In this document: in pieces, positions 1 through 8,502 of the stretch
Position numbering within the stretch: the first letter of the stretch is position 1
How the letters are laid out: each line of letters opens with the position of its first letter
Origin: Bacteriovoracaceae bacterium UBA7317
Lineage (GTDB): Bacteria > Bdellovibrionota > Bacteriovoracia > Bacteriovoracales > Bacteriovoracaceae
Length of the DNA stretch: 27,233 nt
Assembly (NCBI GenBank): GCA_002474345.1
Contig: DKQD01000003.1
Coordinates: forward strand, 1 to 27,233
Direction: 5' to 3'
The notes under the pieces: generated by a model
The model's database searches: none
The model's input: the letters and a program-made list of their open reading frames with translations, nothing else
Told to the model about the DNA's origin: nothing
Program-made: the position numbers and the translations under genes

Positions 1-1283
1 AGCTTTTTGGTTTTGGACGAAGAGGAAAGGAAAGAGAGGACGGTTTTGGTCTTAAGTTTACGACAGGACTTAGAATAAAAAGCCATACATCGAATGAAGT
101 TGTTATGGAGGGTGGTGAAACAGACGCTTGCCCAGGAGATAGTGGTGGCCCTGTTTTTTATAAAAACTCTGATGGCCTAACGAAGGTTTTGGCCCTTGTT
201 TCTAGAGGAACTGGTCTTCATTGTAATGGAAAGGAGTATGATCCAGGTTCTAAAACTTACACGAAAAAACCTGCAGAAACGACTTATAGTCTGCTTTATG
301 ATTCACTTTGCTGGATATCAAAAGATTCGGGGATTACTATAGAAGGAGCAAGTGAAGTTTGCTTTGATGAAGGCCTGAAGGCCCCAAAGATTGATCCAAC
401 GTATGAAGGTTTAAAAAAGACTTCTTTTTTAAAAATTTGCCAAAACCCTGAGACACTTTCTAAAGCCCAGAAAGAAACTTTATGGGCCCTTTTAGAAAAA
501 TCACCTAAGAAAACGTGTGAAGAGTCATCAAGATGGTTAGAGGCCCAAACTGACCTAGATCTTTCAATGACTTTTCTTACTGATTTATCACCTCTTTTGA
601 CGCTGCCTAATATAGAAAGCCTTTCAATAGAGCACGCTCCTTGGAGGAACGCAGGGCTTTTAAAATCTTTATCATCTTTAAAGAAAGCAACTATAAGCTA
701 CAGAAAGACCCAATTTAAAGAATATCTAAAAGTCAAAGAGTCTGGAATAGACATTAAGTTTGTCACGGACCTGAGCACGCTCTTTGTTGTTGAAATTTCT
801 GCTGTGCTTGAAGAAAAGAATTGGGATAAATACTATTTTTATCTAAAGATGGGGCTTAACCCTGAAGATATGTTGATTCATATTGCCGGTTGGGAAAACC
901 GCCTTTTCTTTGAAGACATCCTTTCCAGAGTAGAAACTTTCAGCAATGAGTACGCCGGAACGACGGCCATTGATTTTGCGATTTATCAAAATGATCTTTC
1001 TCTTTTCAAAGAAGTTATTAAAAAAGGTCCTTATTTTTGGGACTCTCTTTCAACGGTTCTCGATGTTGAGGATAAGAAGTGGGTTGATATCTTTTTAAAT
1101 CATTTTGATGAAGTTTCCGCTGACGATTTTCTAAAAGTTGCATGTGAGTACGAAAACTTAGACTTTGTTAACTTTTTGTTAAAAGAGAAAAATGCCTCTC
1201 TAAAAAAAGTCAAACAAATGGCGTTAGAAGAGGACAATGAAGATGTCCTCACTTTTCTAAAAAAACATTTTCCTGAACTTTAA
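1..1283 (+). CDS. Trypsin-like (S1) serine protease, C-terminal part, with LRR/ankyrin-like tail (5' end outside window)
   Basis: The frame is open from base 3 to the stop at 1281-1283, so the gene starts before the window; the ATG at 105 is internal. Just upstream of that ATG the frame reads GFGRRG, like the GWG strand of trypsins. Residues after it include DACPGDSGGPVF, the S1 active-site serine motif (GDSGGP) with the specificity-pocket Asp 6 residues before the Ser. The His and Asp of the triad would lie upstream and cannot be checked. After about 90 more residues of protease fold comes a tail of about 290 residues. It has a leucine-rich stretch (LSPLLTLPNIESLSIE) and then helical repeats resembling degenerate ankyrin units (IDFAIYQNDLSLFKEVIKKG, LKVACEYENLDFVNFLLKEK). 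Probably a secreted protease whose tail binds a partner. The protease assignment is firm; the repeat assignment is tentative. Confidence 0.85.
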   Translation, partial: LFGFGRRGKEREDGFGLKFTTGLRIKSHTSNEVVMEGGETDACPGDSGGPVFYKNSDGLTKVLALVSRGTGLHCNGKEYDPGSKTYTKKPAETTYSLLYDSLCWISKDSGITIEGASEVCFDEGLKAPKIDPTYEGLKKTSFLKICQNPETLSKAQKETLWALLEKSPKKTCEESSRWLEAQTDLDLSMTFLTDLSPLLTLPNIESLSIEHAPWRNAGLLKSLSSLKKATISYRKTQFKEYLKVKESGIDIKFVTDLSTLFVVEISAVLEEKNWDKYYFYLKMGLNPEDMLIHIAGWENRLFFEDILSRVETFSNEYAGTTAIDFAIYQNDLSLFKEVIKKGPYFWDSLSTVLDVEDKKWVDIFLNHFDEVSADDFLKVACEYENLDFVNFLLKEKNASLKKVKQMALEEDNEDVLTFLKKHFPEL

Positions 1284-1356
1284 TGACTCCTCTTAAACAA
1301 CTCCAAGTCTTTACTCTTTAAGGGAAGTTTCGGCTTCCTAAAAGGTAAATTTTAAT

Positions 1357-1362
1357 TATAAT
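1357..1362 (+). promoter_or_regulatory. Candidate -10 element upstream of the TRAP operon
   Basis: A perfect TATAAT lies in the 169-base gap between the protease stop and the preferred dctP start. The -35 position (about 1334-1339) has no good match. A short hairpin (GGGAAG at 1322-1327, CTTCCT at 1334-1339) precedes it without a following T-run, so I do not call a terminator there. Low confidence because AT-rich spacers give such hexamers by chance. Confidence 0.3.
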
Positions 1363-1452
1363 GGGGTAAGTTTATTTCCTATTTTTGCTTGGTGCGATGG
1401 TTGCAGTGAGCAAAACTTTAACATGAATCTATTTAAGAGGCAGGTGTATTTC

Positions 1453-2565
1453 ATGAGAACGTTGGTACAAGCTGTAATGGCCATTCTCCTTCTAAGTTTT
1501 TCTATTCAAGGACATTCAAAGACAGTTAAATTAAAAATTGCTTCCATGGCCCCAAAAGGGACTAGTTGGGGGAATGCCCTTGAAGCTATGGCCAAAGAAA
1601 TAAGAAAAGCCACAAATAAAAAAGTTAGGTTGAAGCTTTACCTAGGAGGCTCTGCAGGTGATGAGCCAAGTGTTCTTAGAAAAATTAACAGCGGTATTAT
1701 GCATGGAGGGGTTTTTACAGGTCGTGCTCTTGGTGACGTGAACGGTGATGTTCGTATTATGGAAGTTCCGTTTACTTTTCTTGATGATAGAAAAAAGGCC
1801 TGGTTTACTCTTCAGGTTATGAATAAAAAACTCTTTAACGAAGGGTTTGAAAAGAGAGGCTTTAAAAACTTAGGGTTTTTTGAAATTGGTAAAGTCTATC
1901 TTGTTTCTACTCAGAAGGTTACAAAAATTGATGAATTAAAAGGGAAAAAGATTTGGTCTTGGTCAGGTGATGATATTTCCGCTTCTCTTATTACATCGAT
2001 GCAGCTCGTAGGTGTCCCACTAGGCCTTCAGGATGTTTTGACATCTCTTTCTACGGGAATTATTGACACAGCTTACGCTTCTCCGATGGGTGTTTTGGCC
2101 CTTCAATGGCAAACTAAAATCAAATACCTTGTTGATTACCCTGTGACATATTCTGTCGGCGCACTTCTTTTAAGACAAAAGTTCTGGGATAAAATTCCAA
2201 CAGATCCAAAAAACCCAGATAAAGATTACAGAACGATTGTAAGAAATATTATTAAAAAGCATGTAGATATGGCCAACCAAAGAACAGTCCAAGAAAACCT
2301 TGATGCCTTAAAGGCGATGAAAGATCAGGGGATTGAGTTTTTAAATTTTCCAAAAGATTCTATCACTGAAGGACGAAAAATACGTCAAGAAGTAATTGAT
2401 AATCTTGGAGGAAAACTCTTTTCGAAAGATGCTGTTAAATACTACAATAGAGTTGTGGGTCTTCCTTCAAGTGTAACAACTGTCGATGGGGCCATCGCAA
2501 AAATTGCTGCTGATATTGAAGCTGAAAAGAAAGCAGCAGAAGAAAAGGCAAAAAAAGGCAAATAA
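1453..2565 (+). CDS. dctP: TRAP transporter substrate-binding protein, DctP family
   Basis: Periplasmic solute receptor of a tripartite ATP-independent transporter, delivering ligand to the DctQM permease encoded next. The start is set at 1453: AGG at 1442-1444 sits 8 bases upstream, and the product begins with a classic signal peptide (MRTLVQAVMAILLLSFSIQG). An ATG at 1423 in the same frame would add 10 residues. The mature part has the family pattern: KIASMAPKGTSWG at the start, then ELKGKKI, then DVLTSLSTGIIDTAYASP. Where the family normally has Arg after LKGxKI (the carboxylate-binding Arg147 of SiaP), this protein has Trp168, and the usual GQENP-like segment is TAYASP. The ligand may therefore not be a simple carboxylate. 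The C-terminus carries a charged tail (EAEKKAAEEKAKKGK). Family firm; ligand unknown. Confidence 0.9.
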   Translation: MRTLVQAVMAILLLSFSIQGHSKTVKLKIASMAPKGTSWGNALEAMAKEIRKATNKKVRLKLYLGGSAGDEPSVLRKINSGIMHGGVFTGRALGDVNGDVRIMEVPFTFLDDRKKAWFTLQVMNKKLFNEGFEKRGFKNLGFFEIGKVYLVSTQKVTKIDELKGKKIWSWSGDDISASLITSMQLVGVPLGLQDVLTSLSTGIIDTAYASPMGVLALQWQTKIKYLVDYPVTYSVGALLLRQKFWDKIPTDPKNPDKDYRTIVRNIIKKHVDMANQRTVQENLDALKAMKDQGIEFLNFPKDSITEGRKIRQEVIDNLGGKLFSKDAVKYYNRVVGLPSSVTTVDGAIAKIAADIEAEKKAAEEKAKKGK

Positions 2566-2595
2566 AAACCATCACCCTCCAACCATGGAATCTTT

Positions 2596-3135
2596 ATGGT
2601 TTATAAAGTTTTAAAAGGAGTGGACACTTTTCTTGAGAAAGTGTCCCTTTACACTCTCATTGTCTCGATCCTAGGGATGCTTCTTCTGACTCTTTTAACA
2701 ATTGTCCTAAGGTGGTTTAGTATAACCTATTTGTGGATGGACCCTTTAATCCGTCATCTGGTTTTCTTGAGTACATTCCTTGGCGGGGTTATTGCTACAG
2801 GTTCAAAGCAGCACATCGCCATTGATATTTTCTACAAGATGGCCGAACAACAAGGGAAAGAAAAACTGACTCTTTTTTTCCAATTCTTGACTGCTCTAGT
2901 GAGCGCTTTCACTCTTATTTGGCTTATCACAGCCGCCATTGATTTTGTTGGAACTGCCTTTAAGTATGAAAAAGTTGTTTTTTTGGGAATTCATAGAGGG
3001 GTCCTTGTTTCAATTATACCTTTTGGGCTAGGTCTCATTAGCTACCGCTTTTTTATTATTGCCATTGAGTCTTTGACGAAGTTGATTAACCCGACTTGGC
3101 AACCAGTTGGAGAGTCTAACTCAGAAGGCGATTAA
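2596..3135 (+). CDS. dctQ: TRAP transporter small permease, DctQ family
   Basis: Small membrane subunit of the TRAP transporter, 179 residues, the usual family size. Four hydrophobic segments are visible, at about residues 18-40, 50-68, 88-112 and 130-155. Between the second and third is the family-typical stretch FLGGVIATGSKQHIAIDIFY, corresponding to the G..x..H...D pattern of DctQ proteins. It lies 30 bases after dctP and upstream of dctM. The Shine-Dalgarno before the ATG is poor (GGAATC), so translation may depend on dctP. The DctP-DctQ-DctM order supports the call more than sequence conservation, which is low in this subunit. Confidence 0.88.
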   Translation: MVYKVLKGVDTFLEKVSLYTLIVSILGMLLLTLLTIVLRWFSITYLWMDPLIRHLVFLSTFLGGVIATGSKQHIAIDIFYKMAEQQGKEKLTLFFQFLTALVSAFTLIWLITAAIDFVGTAFKYEKVVFLGIHRGVLVSIIPFGLGLISYRFFIIAIESLTKLINPTWQPVGESNSEGD

Positions 3136-3157
3136 GAGGTTAAGTGTTTTAGAGTAC

Positions 3158-3185
3158 ATTTTTCCGAAGGTCCTTCGTGAAAAAT
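3158..3185. repeat. Hairpin in the dctQ-dctM spacer
   Basis: Inverted repeat: ATTTTTCCGAAG (3158-3169), loop GTC, then CTTCGTGAAAAAT (3173-3185). Twelve pairs form with a single bulged T. It lies in the unusually long (140-base) gap between dctQ and dctM. On either strand the outer stem is A/T, so it could act as a weak terminator, an attenuator or an mRNA stability element that sets the subunit ratio. No free T-run follows on the plus strand. Confidence 0.5.
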
Positions 3186-3275
3186 GAAAGCTTTGAAGAT
3201 TTATAATTATAAAGTTGAAAAAGAAAGCAGTTATAAATAGAGGTTACGAATCTTTTAGATCCTCGAGGAGGGGTT

Positions 3276-4592
3276 TTGGAAGCAACACTATACATTGTTA
3301 TTATCGCCCTAGCGCTTATTGGTCTTCCTCTCTTTGTTGTCATGGCCCTTCTGGCCATGGTTGCTTTTACCTATGCAGACACTGAAATTGTAGCTGTTGC
3401 CATTAAAATATATGAAATATCAGCTCAGCCGATGCTCCTGACGATTCCTCTTTTTACCTTCGCTGGTTATATGATGGCCGAATCAAAATCTCCTCAAAGA
3501 ATGCTCCGGTTTGCTCAGGCCTCCTTAGGCTGGCTTCCTGGTGGCGTGGCGATTGTTTCACTGGTGGTTTGTGCTTTTTTTACGGCTTTCACTGGGGCCA
3601 GCGGAGTTACGATTATTGCTCTTGGTGGTTTGCTTTACCCAATTTTATCTAAAGAAGGTTACCAAGATAAGTTTACTCTTGGGTTGATTACGACTTCAGG
3701 GTCTCTGGGGCTTCTTTTTCCACCAAGCTTACCTATTATCCTTTATGGGCTAGTCGCCAAAGTTGATATTGACCTTCTTTTTAAGGCAGGTATTGTGCCT
3801 GGAATTATGGTTATCGCTGCTCTTTCTTTGTATTCCATTATTATCGGAAAGAAGGGCGCAGCCGCCGCCGCGGCGGCTGGACCAGATACTATCGTTGAAG
3901 CCGAGGGAGAACAGATTAAGGTCTCTCATAAGTTTGTTTGGAAAGACTTTGTTGATAGCTTCAAAGGGAGTTTTTGGGAGCTTCTTCTTCCCGTTGGTGT
4001 ATTAGTTGGAATTTATGGAGGTTATACCACTGTTTCTGAAGCTGCGGCCTTCACGGCTTTTTACGTTTTGATTATGGAGTGTTTCATTTATAAAGACCTT
4101 CACATCATTAATGATATTCCTGGAACGATTAAAAGGTCTATGACTCTTGTAGGTGCAATTCTTCTCATTCTTTGTTGTGCTCTTGGGGTGACAGATTACT
4201 TAGTTGATGAAGAAATACCGATGCAGCTCTTTGAATTCATAAAGCAGTTCATTGACAGTAAACTTGTGTTTCTTATTTTTCTAAACATCTTCCTCCTTAT
4301 GGTTGGAGCGATGATGGATATTTTCAGTGCCATCATGGTTGTTGTGCCTTTGATTCTTCCTATTGCTGAGCTTTATAAAGTCGATGCTGTTCATCTAGCA
4401 ATAATTTTTCTAACTAACCTTTCGATTGGATATATTACTCCACCAGTCGGGATTAACTTATTTATTAGTAGCTTCAGGTTTAAAAAACCAATAACAGAAG
4501 TCTATAAAGCTTCATTTTCCTTCCTCCTTTTGATGCTTGTTTGTTTATTGATAGTGACTTATGTGCCTGCTTTAAGCTTGTGGTTTAAATAG
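3276..4592 (+). CDS. dctM: TRAP transporter large permease, DctM family
   Basis: Large membrane subunit of the TRAP transporter, 438 residues, forming the ion-coupled transport path. The start is a TTG at 3276, with a very strong ribosome site (GAGGAGGGG at 3265-3273). Family motifs include IPLFTFAGYMMAESK near residue 50-65, FTGASGVTIIALGGLLYP around 105-125, FPPSLPIILYG around 148-158, and near the C-terminus TNLSIGYITPPVGINLFI. About 11-12 hydrophobic segments are seen. Between the two halves is a cytosolic linker with a run of seven alanines (KKGAAAAAAAGPD), encoded by a GC-rich palindrome that stands out from the AT-rich gene. It completes the dctPQM operon; a 76-base gap separates it from the next gene. 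Confidence 0.93.
   Translation: MEATLYIVIIALALIGLPLFVVMALLAMVAFTYADTEIVAVAIKIYEISAQPMLLTIPLFTFAGYMMAESKSPQRMLRFAQASLGWLPGGVAIVSLVVCAFFTAFTGASGVTIIALGGLLYPILSKEGYQDKFTLGLITTSGSLGLLFPPSLPIILYGLVAKVDIDLLFKAGIVPGIMVIAALSLYSIIIGKKGAAAAAAAGPDTIVEAEGEQIKVSHKFVWKDFVDSFKGSFWELLLPVGVLVGIYGGYTTVSEAAAFTAFYVLIMECFIYKDLHIINDIPGTIKRSMTLVGAILLILCCALGVTDYLVDEEIPMQLFEFIKQFIDSKLVFLIFLNIFLLMVGAMMDIFSAIMVVVPLILPIAELYKVDAVHLAIIFLTNLSIGYITPPVGINLFISSFRFKKPITEVYKASFSFLLLMLVCLLIVTYVPALSLWFK
3859..3879. repeat. GC-rich perfect inverted repeat inside dctM
   Basis: CAGCCGCCG (3859-3867), a 3-base loop, and CGGCGGCTG (3871-3879) form a 9-pair stem made almost entirely of G-C. It encodes the poly-alanine linker of DctM. 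In a region where most codons end in A or T, this block is clearly anomalous. It could be a microsatellite-like GCC expansion or a translational pause structure. Confidence 0.7.
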
Positions 4593-4668
4593 ATCTTTGG
4601 AGCAGGTAATTTTTTCCCTTTCTAAAATTAAGAAGTATATACGTGAATAAAAAACCGAATGATCCTTT

Positions 4669-7600
4669 GTGGAAGAGCAAAAGGAAAATTCTGTATTTAT
4701 ACACCTCCCTCAAAAAATCTTGAGGTTAAATCTGCTTTGGTTAGCAGGATGGCTTTTTGTTATAAGTGCAAGTGCTTCCTTTTTTTGGTTTTTTAAAACT
4801 AAGGGATCTTTGGCACTCCATGTTTACTTTTTACCTGTCCTCTTGTTTATTTTGAACTGTTCTCTTTTTCCACTCATTAAAAAGTTAAAAAATAATTTTA
4901 AATCGTCCTATTTGAATTGGGTTGCTATAACAAACCTCTTAGCAGGCTTATACTTTTCTTTTATTCAGCCAGATGAATTTAATGGGGTTATATATTTATT
5001 TATTTTAATTATAGGTCTCATTCCTATGACGGGATTTTACTCATTAAAAAGAACGCTTATTTTTTGTTGTTTTTTTCTTTTGGGTGGAATAACCCCTTAC
5101 GTGTTTGAAATGTTAACTTTTGGCAGCGATGACCTTTTTTCTACTTGGCTCGTTTTGCTTACTTCAGCTTATTTCATTATATTGAGTCGTTATTTGAAAG
5201 GTCAAAGAAGCAAAAATCTAGAAGAACATATGGGGCTAAAAAGTGCAAAGGAAATTTCAGAAGACAGGTATGAAAATGCTAAAGCCTTAATTGAAGAATT
5301 GAAAAATAAAAATAATAATTTAATCAAGCTAGAGAAAGTTAGAAAAAAGGCTTTTCACGTCTTAACCCACAAAATTAAGACTCCCTTAACTTTGGTATTA
5401 AATCCACTAATGAGGCTTGAGAAAAGGTATCCTTACGACTCTCAAGTTTCCTTGGCCCTTAAAAATGCAATTTTTATGAATCATTTAACGACAACTTATA
5501 TTGATCAAAAAACAATTGAGTCTGATCGTGAAGATTTAATTTTAATTCCAGTAAACTTTAAAAAATTTGTTGAAAACATCATAGACTCAATAAAAAGTCC
5601 TTTTGAAAATAGAGGGATTATTATCCAATTAAAGTCTAAAAGGTCCCCTATTTTAGAAACTAATATAGAGATATTGGAAAAAATAATTTTTAGTATATTT
5701 TTTCATATTTATAAAACATTTGATCAACTTGGTAAGTTGGAAATAAAGATAAATACGACAAAAGGAAGGGCCGATCTGAGTTTTATGTTTAAGAGGACCT
5801 CATTTATAAAAAAGGACTTGTCGGTTCTCTTAGATGACGAGACATCTTCTGAGGTTAAATTGGCCCAAAATGACTTAAAGATTACAAGCGGCCTTGTAAA
5901 GAAGTTGGGTGGGAAATTTAATTATGAAGAGTTAAATAATGAGAAAAGCATAATTAATATATCTTTTAAAGAGTTTGAATTTAAAGGAGTTATTGATACT
6001 CTTTTTATTTTAAAAGATTTAGATAAAGCCCCTATTTATAAGGGCAACATTTCGCCTTCTTTTAAGGCCCAATTTACAAGTTCATTTAAAAATGCACTCA
6101 GCTTTCTTGAAAATAGCAGGGTAAAAACTATTATATTCGATAATTCAATTGAAGAGTCTCAAGAAAAAATAGATTTTATACAGCAAATATATAACGATTT
6201 TAAAGACATCCCCGTCACTTACCTAGAAAAAAACGAAGCAATATCACAAAAACTATTTCAAGCAATAGAGGATGAAGTTAATAAAAGCCTTGTAAAAAAA
6301 CTACCAGTCCTTTTCGATTTTATCTTAAAAGATATATTGATTGTTGATAGCTTGGATGAAAATAAAAATATTGAAAAAAACTTTAAAAATGTAATGAAGA
6401 GTTACGATATTATTTTTGTAAAAAGCATTGAAAGTATAAAAAATCAGTTAGATAAGCATGTTTTTAAATTAGTTATTATTGATACTTCACATTTTGGACA
6501 AAAAGGTGAGGCCTTCATTAAGACATTTAAAGAGAATCATCCAGAAACTAAGCTTGGCCTTGTCGTTCCACCAAAGGAGCATAAAAATATAAAGCAAAAA
6601 GGCTTGAGTACAATGTTTGATTTCTTGGCCTTTAAGCCAATTAAAGAATCATCATTAATGGAAATTATAAAAAATAATATATCAAACCCTTTATTAAATA
6701 ATTATCAGCCTTATAAGGCAAAAGAATATTATTTGTATCTCTTTAAAGAAAATGAAGAAGTAAAAGAAGAATACGATAAATTGGTGGAAAGTGATTTAGA
6801 AAAAAGCGATAAGAATAAAAAAAGCCAAGGAGATATTCTTATTATTGATTCTTCAGATAGCATGGGAATGCTTCTTAAGGGAATACTTTCAAAAGGTGGA
6901 TATAGTTCACATCAAGTTAAGACATCTAAAGAAGCTTTTGAGTTTATAAAAGAAAATAAGATTGATCTAATTATATCCGATTGGTATTTAAAAGATATAA
7001 CTGGAATAGAATTATTTAATATTCTTAATCATTCTCCGGGAAATAAGGGAGTCCCCTTTATACTAATGAGCTCTAAAACCTCAGAAGAGTATGAAATCTT
7101 AGAGCCGAAAGATAAACCAGATGGTCTTCTTGGAAAACCTTTTAGTGATTCAGAATGCTTAAGTCTTGTTCAAAATATTTTAAAGCTCAAAGAAAATATA
7201 TCCTTAAGTGAATGGAGAAAAAAACTTTTAGATGTTGAAAAAGAAAATGCTAGGCAATTAGATAAAGAGGTTAAAGAAAGAACTGATGATATTCAAAATA
7301 TTCTCGATAGCTTAAGCCATTCTATCTTTTGTATTAATGAAGAATTAATTGCGATTCCACCGATTTCCAATTACTCCAAAGAGTTGTTCGGAGAGTCCAT
7401 AGAGGGAAAAAGTATCTTTGATATACTATTTGTTGATTACGATAAAAAAAGTGAAAATTATAGTCTTTTGGTAAATTCCTTCGAATTAATGTTTGGTGAA
7501 GATGAAAAACAATTTTTACTAGTTGAAGATTATCTCCCTAAAGAAATAAATTATGCTGGAAGAGATAAAAATCAGGATAAGACACTTAAAATCGTTTATA

Positions 7601-8490
7601 AACCAATTTTTGATAAAAATGGAATTTTAGATAAAGTTCTTTTTGTAATTGAAGATTACACGAAATTAAAGAATTATTATCAGGGGGCCTTAAATGATCA
7701 GCTAGAGTTTTCTTTTTATAAAGATATTTATCCTGTAGAAGATAAAAATAAATTAGTTATTCAATTAAAAAAATCAATTGAAACCTCACTATATTTTTTC
7801 GAAGAATTTGTATCTTATTCCGAAGAAAGACACTCGAGAAGATATCTAGAAGAGCAGATTGATTTTTTCTTCAAAGACCTTTTGGAAAATTTAAAAGATA
7901 TAGATATTTTATATAAAGCGATCGAAAAAATAAAAGAATCAAAAAGGTTAGATGACTATATAGGCGAAGACCTCGACTTAAATAATACTTGCTTTGAAAT
8001 AATTAGTGATGCATTTGAGATAATCCTTAAGTATGCTAAGGGTTTAAATTATTTTGTAAACTTTGATGTTCTTGTTATTGATCAGAAGTTCGAAAAAATG
8101 AGAAATGAGAAAGTTGAAGATTTGAAAAATCTTTTTGGTAACTTGTTAAAATACGTTTTTTTGATTAGTGATATAAAAAACTTAGATAGGGCGAAGCTTT
8201 CACAAGTAGTTTCATATTCTAAAATGTACCCAGAGTTTGATGATGTTATTAAATTGATTTCTGAGAGATCACTTTTTGTTTCCTTTGTTTACAAACTTCT
8301 TTTAGATGAGGAGTGTGCTAATCACTTTTATAAAATGAGCCTCCTTCTCTCCAAAATTCCTACCAGGAATTATTTGACAGATGCAATTCTAAAACATAAC
8401 TTGATATCCCCATATAAAACAATGCTAGATTTATTAGACAGACGAGAAAAAAGTGAGGGAAGTAACAATCAAGACAAAAAAGCTTCCTAG
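4669..8490 (+). CDS. Large membrane hybrid histidine kinase with degenerate ATPase and tandem receiver domains
   Basis: A signalling protein of 1273 residues. Residues 15-180 hold about six membrane segments. A coiled coil (about 190-225) leads to a HisKA-like helix with FHVLTHKIKTPL, placing the phosphoacceptor at His234. The ATPase-like region (about 335-425) keeps the G2-like motif SGLVKKLGGKF but shows no N-box or DxG, so catalysis is doubtful. A receiver-like domain at 555-665 has Asp560, Asp605 and Lys656 but lacks the acidic pair and the Ser/Thr. A canonical receiver follows at 722-835 with Asp727, Asp771, Ser801/802 and Lys823. A PAS-like domain spans 876-1004 and an unrecognised helical region fills the C-terminus. 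The GTG start at 4669 has no clear ribosome site, so the N-terminus is uncertain. The gene is visibly richer in A and T than its neighbours. Target unknown. Confidence 0.85.
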   Translation: MEEQKENSVFIHLPQKILRLNLLWLAGWLFVISASASFFWFFKTKGSLALHVYFLPVLLFILNCSLFPLIKKLKNNFKSSYLNWVAITNLLAGLYFSFIQPDEFNGVIYLFILIIGLIPMTGFYSLKRTLIFCCFFLLGGITPYVFEMLTFGSDDLFSTWLVLLTSAYFIILSRYLKGQRSKNLEEHMGLKSAKEISEDRYENAKALIEELKNKNNNLIKLEKVRKKAFHVLTHKIKTPLTLVLNPLMRLEKRYPYDSQVSLALKNAIFMNHLTTTYIDQKTIESDREDLILIPVNFKKFVENIIDSIKSPFENRGIIIQLKSKRSPILETNIEILEKIIFSIFFHIYKTFDQLGKLEIKINTTKGRADLSFMFKRTSFIKKDLSVLLDDETSSEVKLAQNDLKITSGLVKKLGGKFNYEELNNEKSIINISFKEFEFKGVIDTLFILKDLDKAPIYKGNISPSFKAQFTSSFKNALSFLENSRVKTIIFDNSIEESQEKIDFIQQIYNDFKDIPVTYLEKNEAISQKLFQAIEDEVNKSLVKKLPVLFDFILKDILIVDSLDENKNIEKNFKNVMKSYDIIFVKSIESIKNQLDKHVFKLVIIDTSHFGQKGEAFIKTFKENHPETKLGLVVPPKEHKNIKQKGLSTMFDFLAFKPIKESSLMEIIKNNISNPLLNNYQPYKAKEYYLYLFKENEEVKEEYDKLVESDLEKSDKNKKSQGDILIIDSSDSMGMLLKGILSKGGYSSHQVKTSKEAFEFIKENKIDLIISDWYLKDITGIELFNILNHSPGNKGVPFILMSSKTSEEYEILEPKDKPDGLLGKPFSDSECLSLVQNILKLKENISLSEWRKKLLDVEKENARQLDKEVKERTDDIQNILDSLSHSIFCINEELIAIPPISNYSKELFGESIEGKSIFDILFVDYDKKSENYSLLVNSFELMFGEDEKQFLLVEDYLPKEINYAGRDKNQDKTLKIVYKPIFDKNGILDKVLFVIEDYTKLKNYYQGALNDQLEFSFYKDIYPVEDKNKLVIQLKKSIETSLYFFEEFVSYSEERHSRRYLEEQIDFFFKDLLENLKDIDILYKAIEKIKESKRLDDYIGEDLDLNNTCFEIISDAFEIILKYAKGLNYFVNFDVLVIDQKFEKMRNEKVEDLKNLFGNLLKYVFLISDIKNLDRAKLSQVVSYSKMYPEFDDVIKLISERSLFVSFVYKLLLDEECANHFYKMSLLLSKIPTRNYLTDAILKHNLISPYKTMLDLLDRREKSEGSNNQDKKAS

Positions 8491-8502
8491 TTAAGGCTTT
8501 TT
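8476..8502. terminator. Bidirectional terminator between the kinase gene and cca
   Basis: AAAAAGC (8477-8483) pairs with GCTTTTT (8496-8502), with TT/AA extending the stem across a bulged G. The loop holds both stop codons: TAG of the kinase (8488-8490) and, on the minus strand, TAA of cca (8493-8491). The A and T arms give a U-run for each strand, so one hairpin can end both convergent transcripts. Confidence 0.6.

Noticed and set aside
1322..1339. Hairpin after the protease gene as terminator
   Set aside because: Six pairs with a G-U and no T-run behind it.
3149..3358. Minus-strand 69-codon frame across the dctM start
   Set aside because: Overlaps the strong dctM ribosome site, resembles no protein and is Arg/Ser-rich as expected of an antisense shadow.
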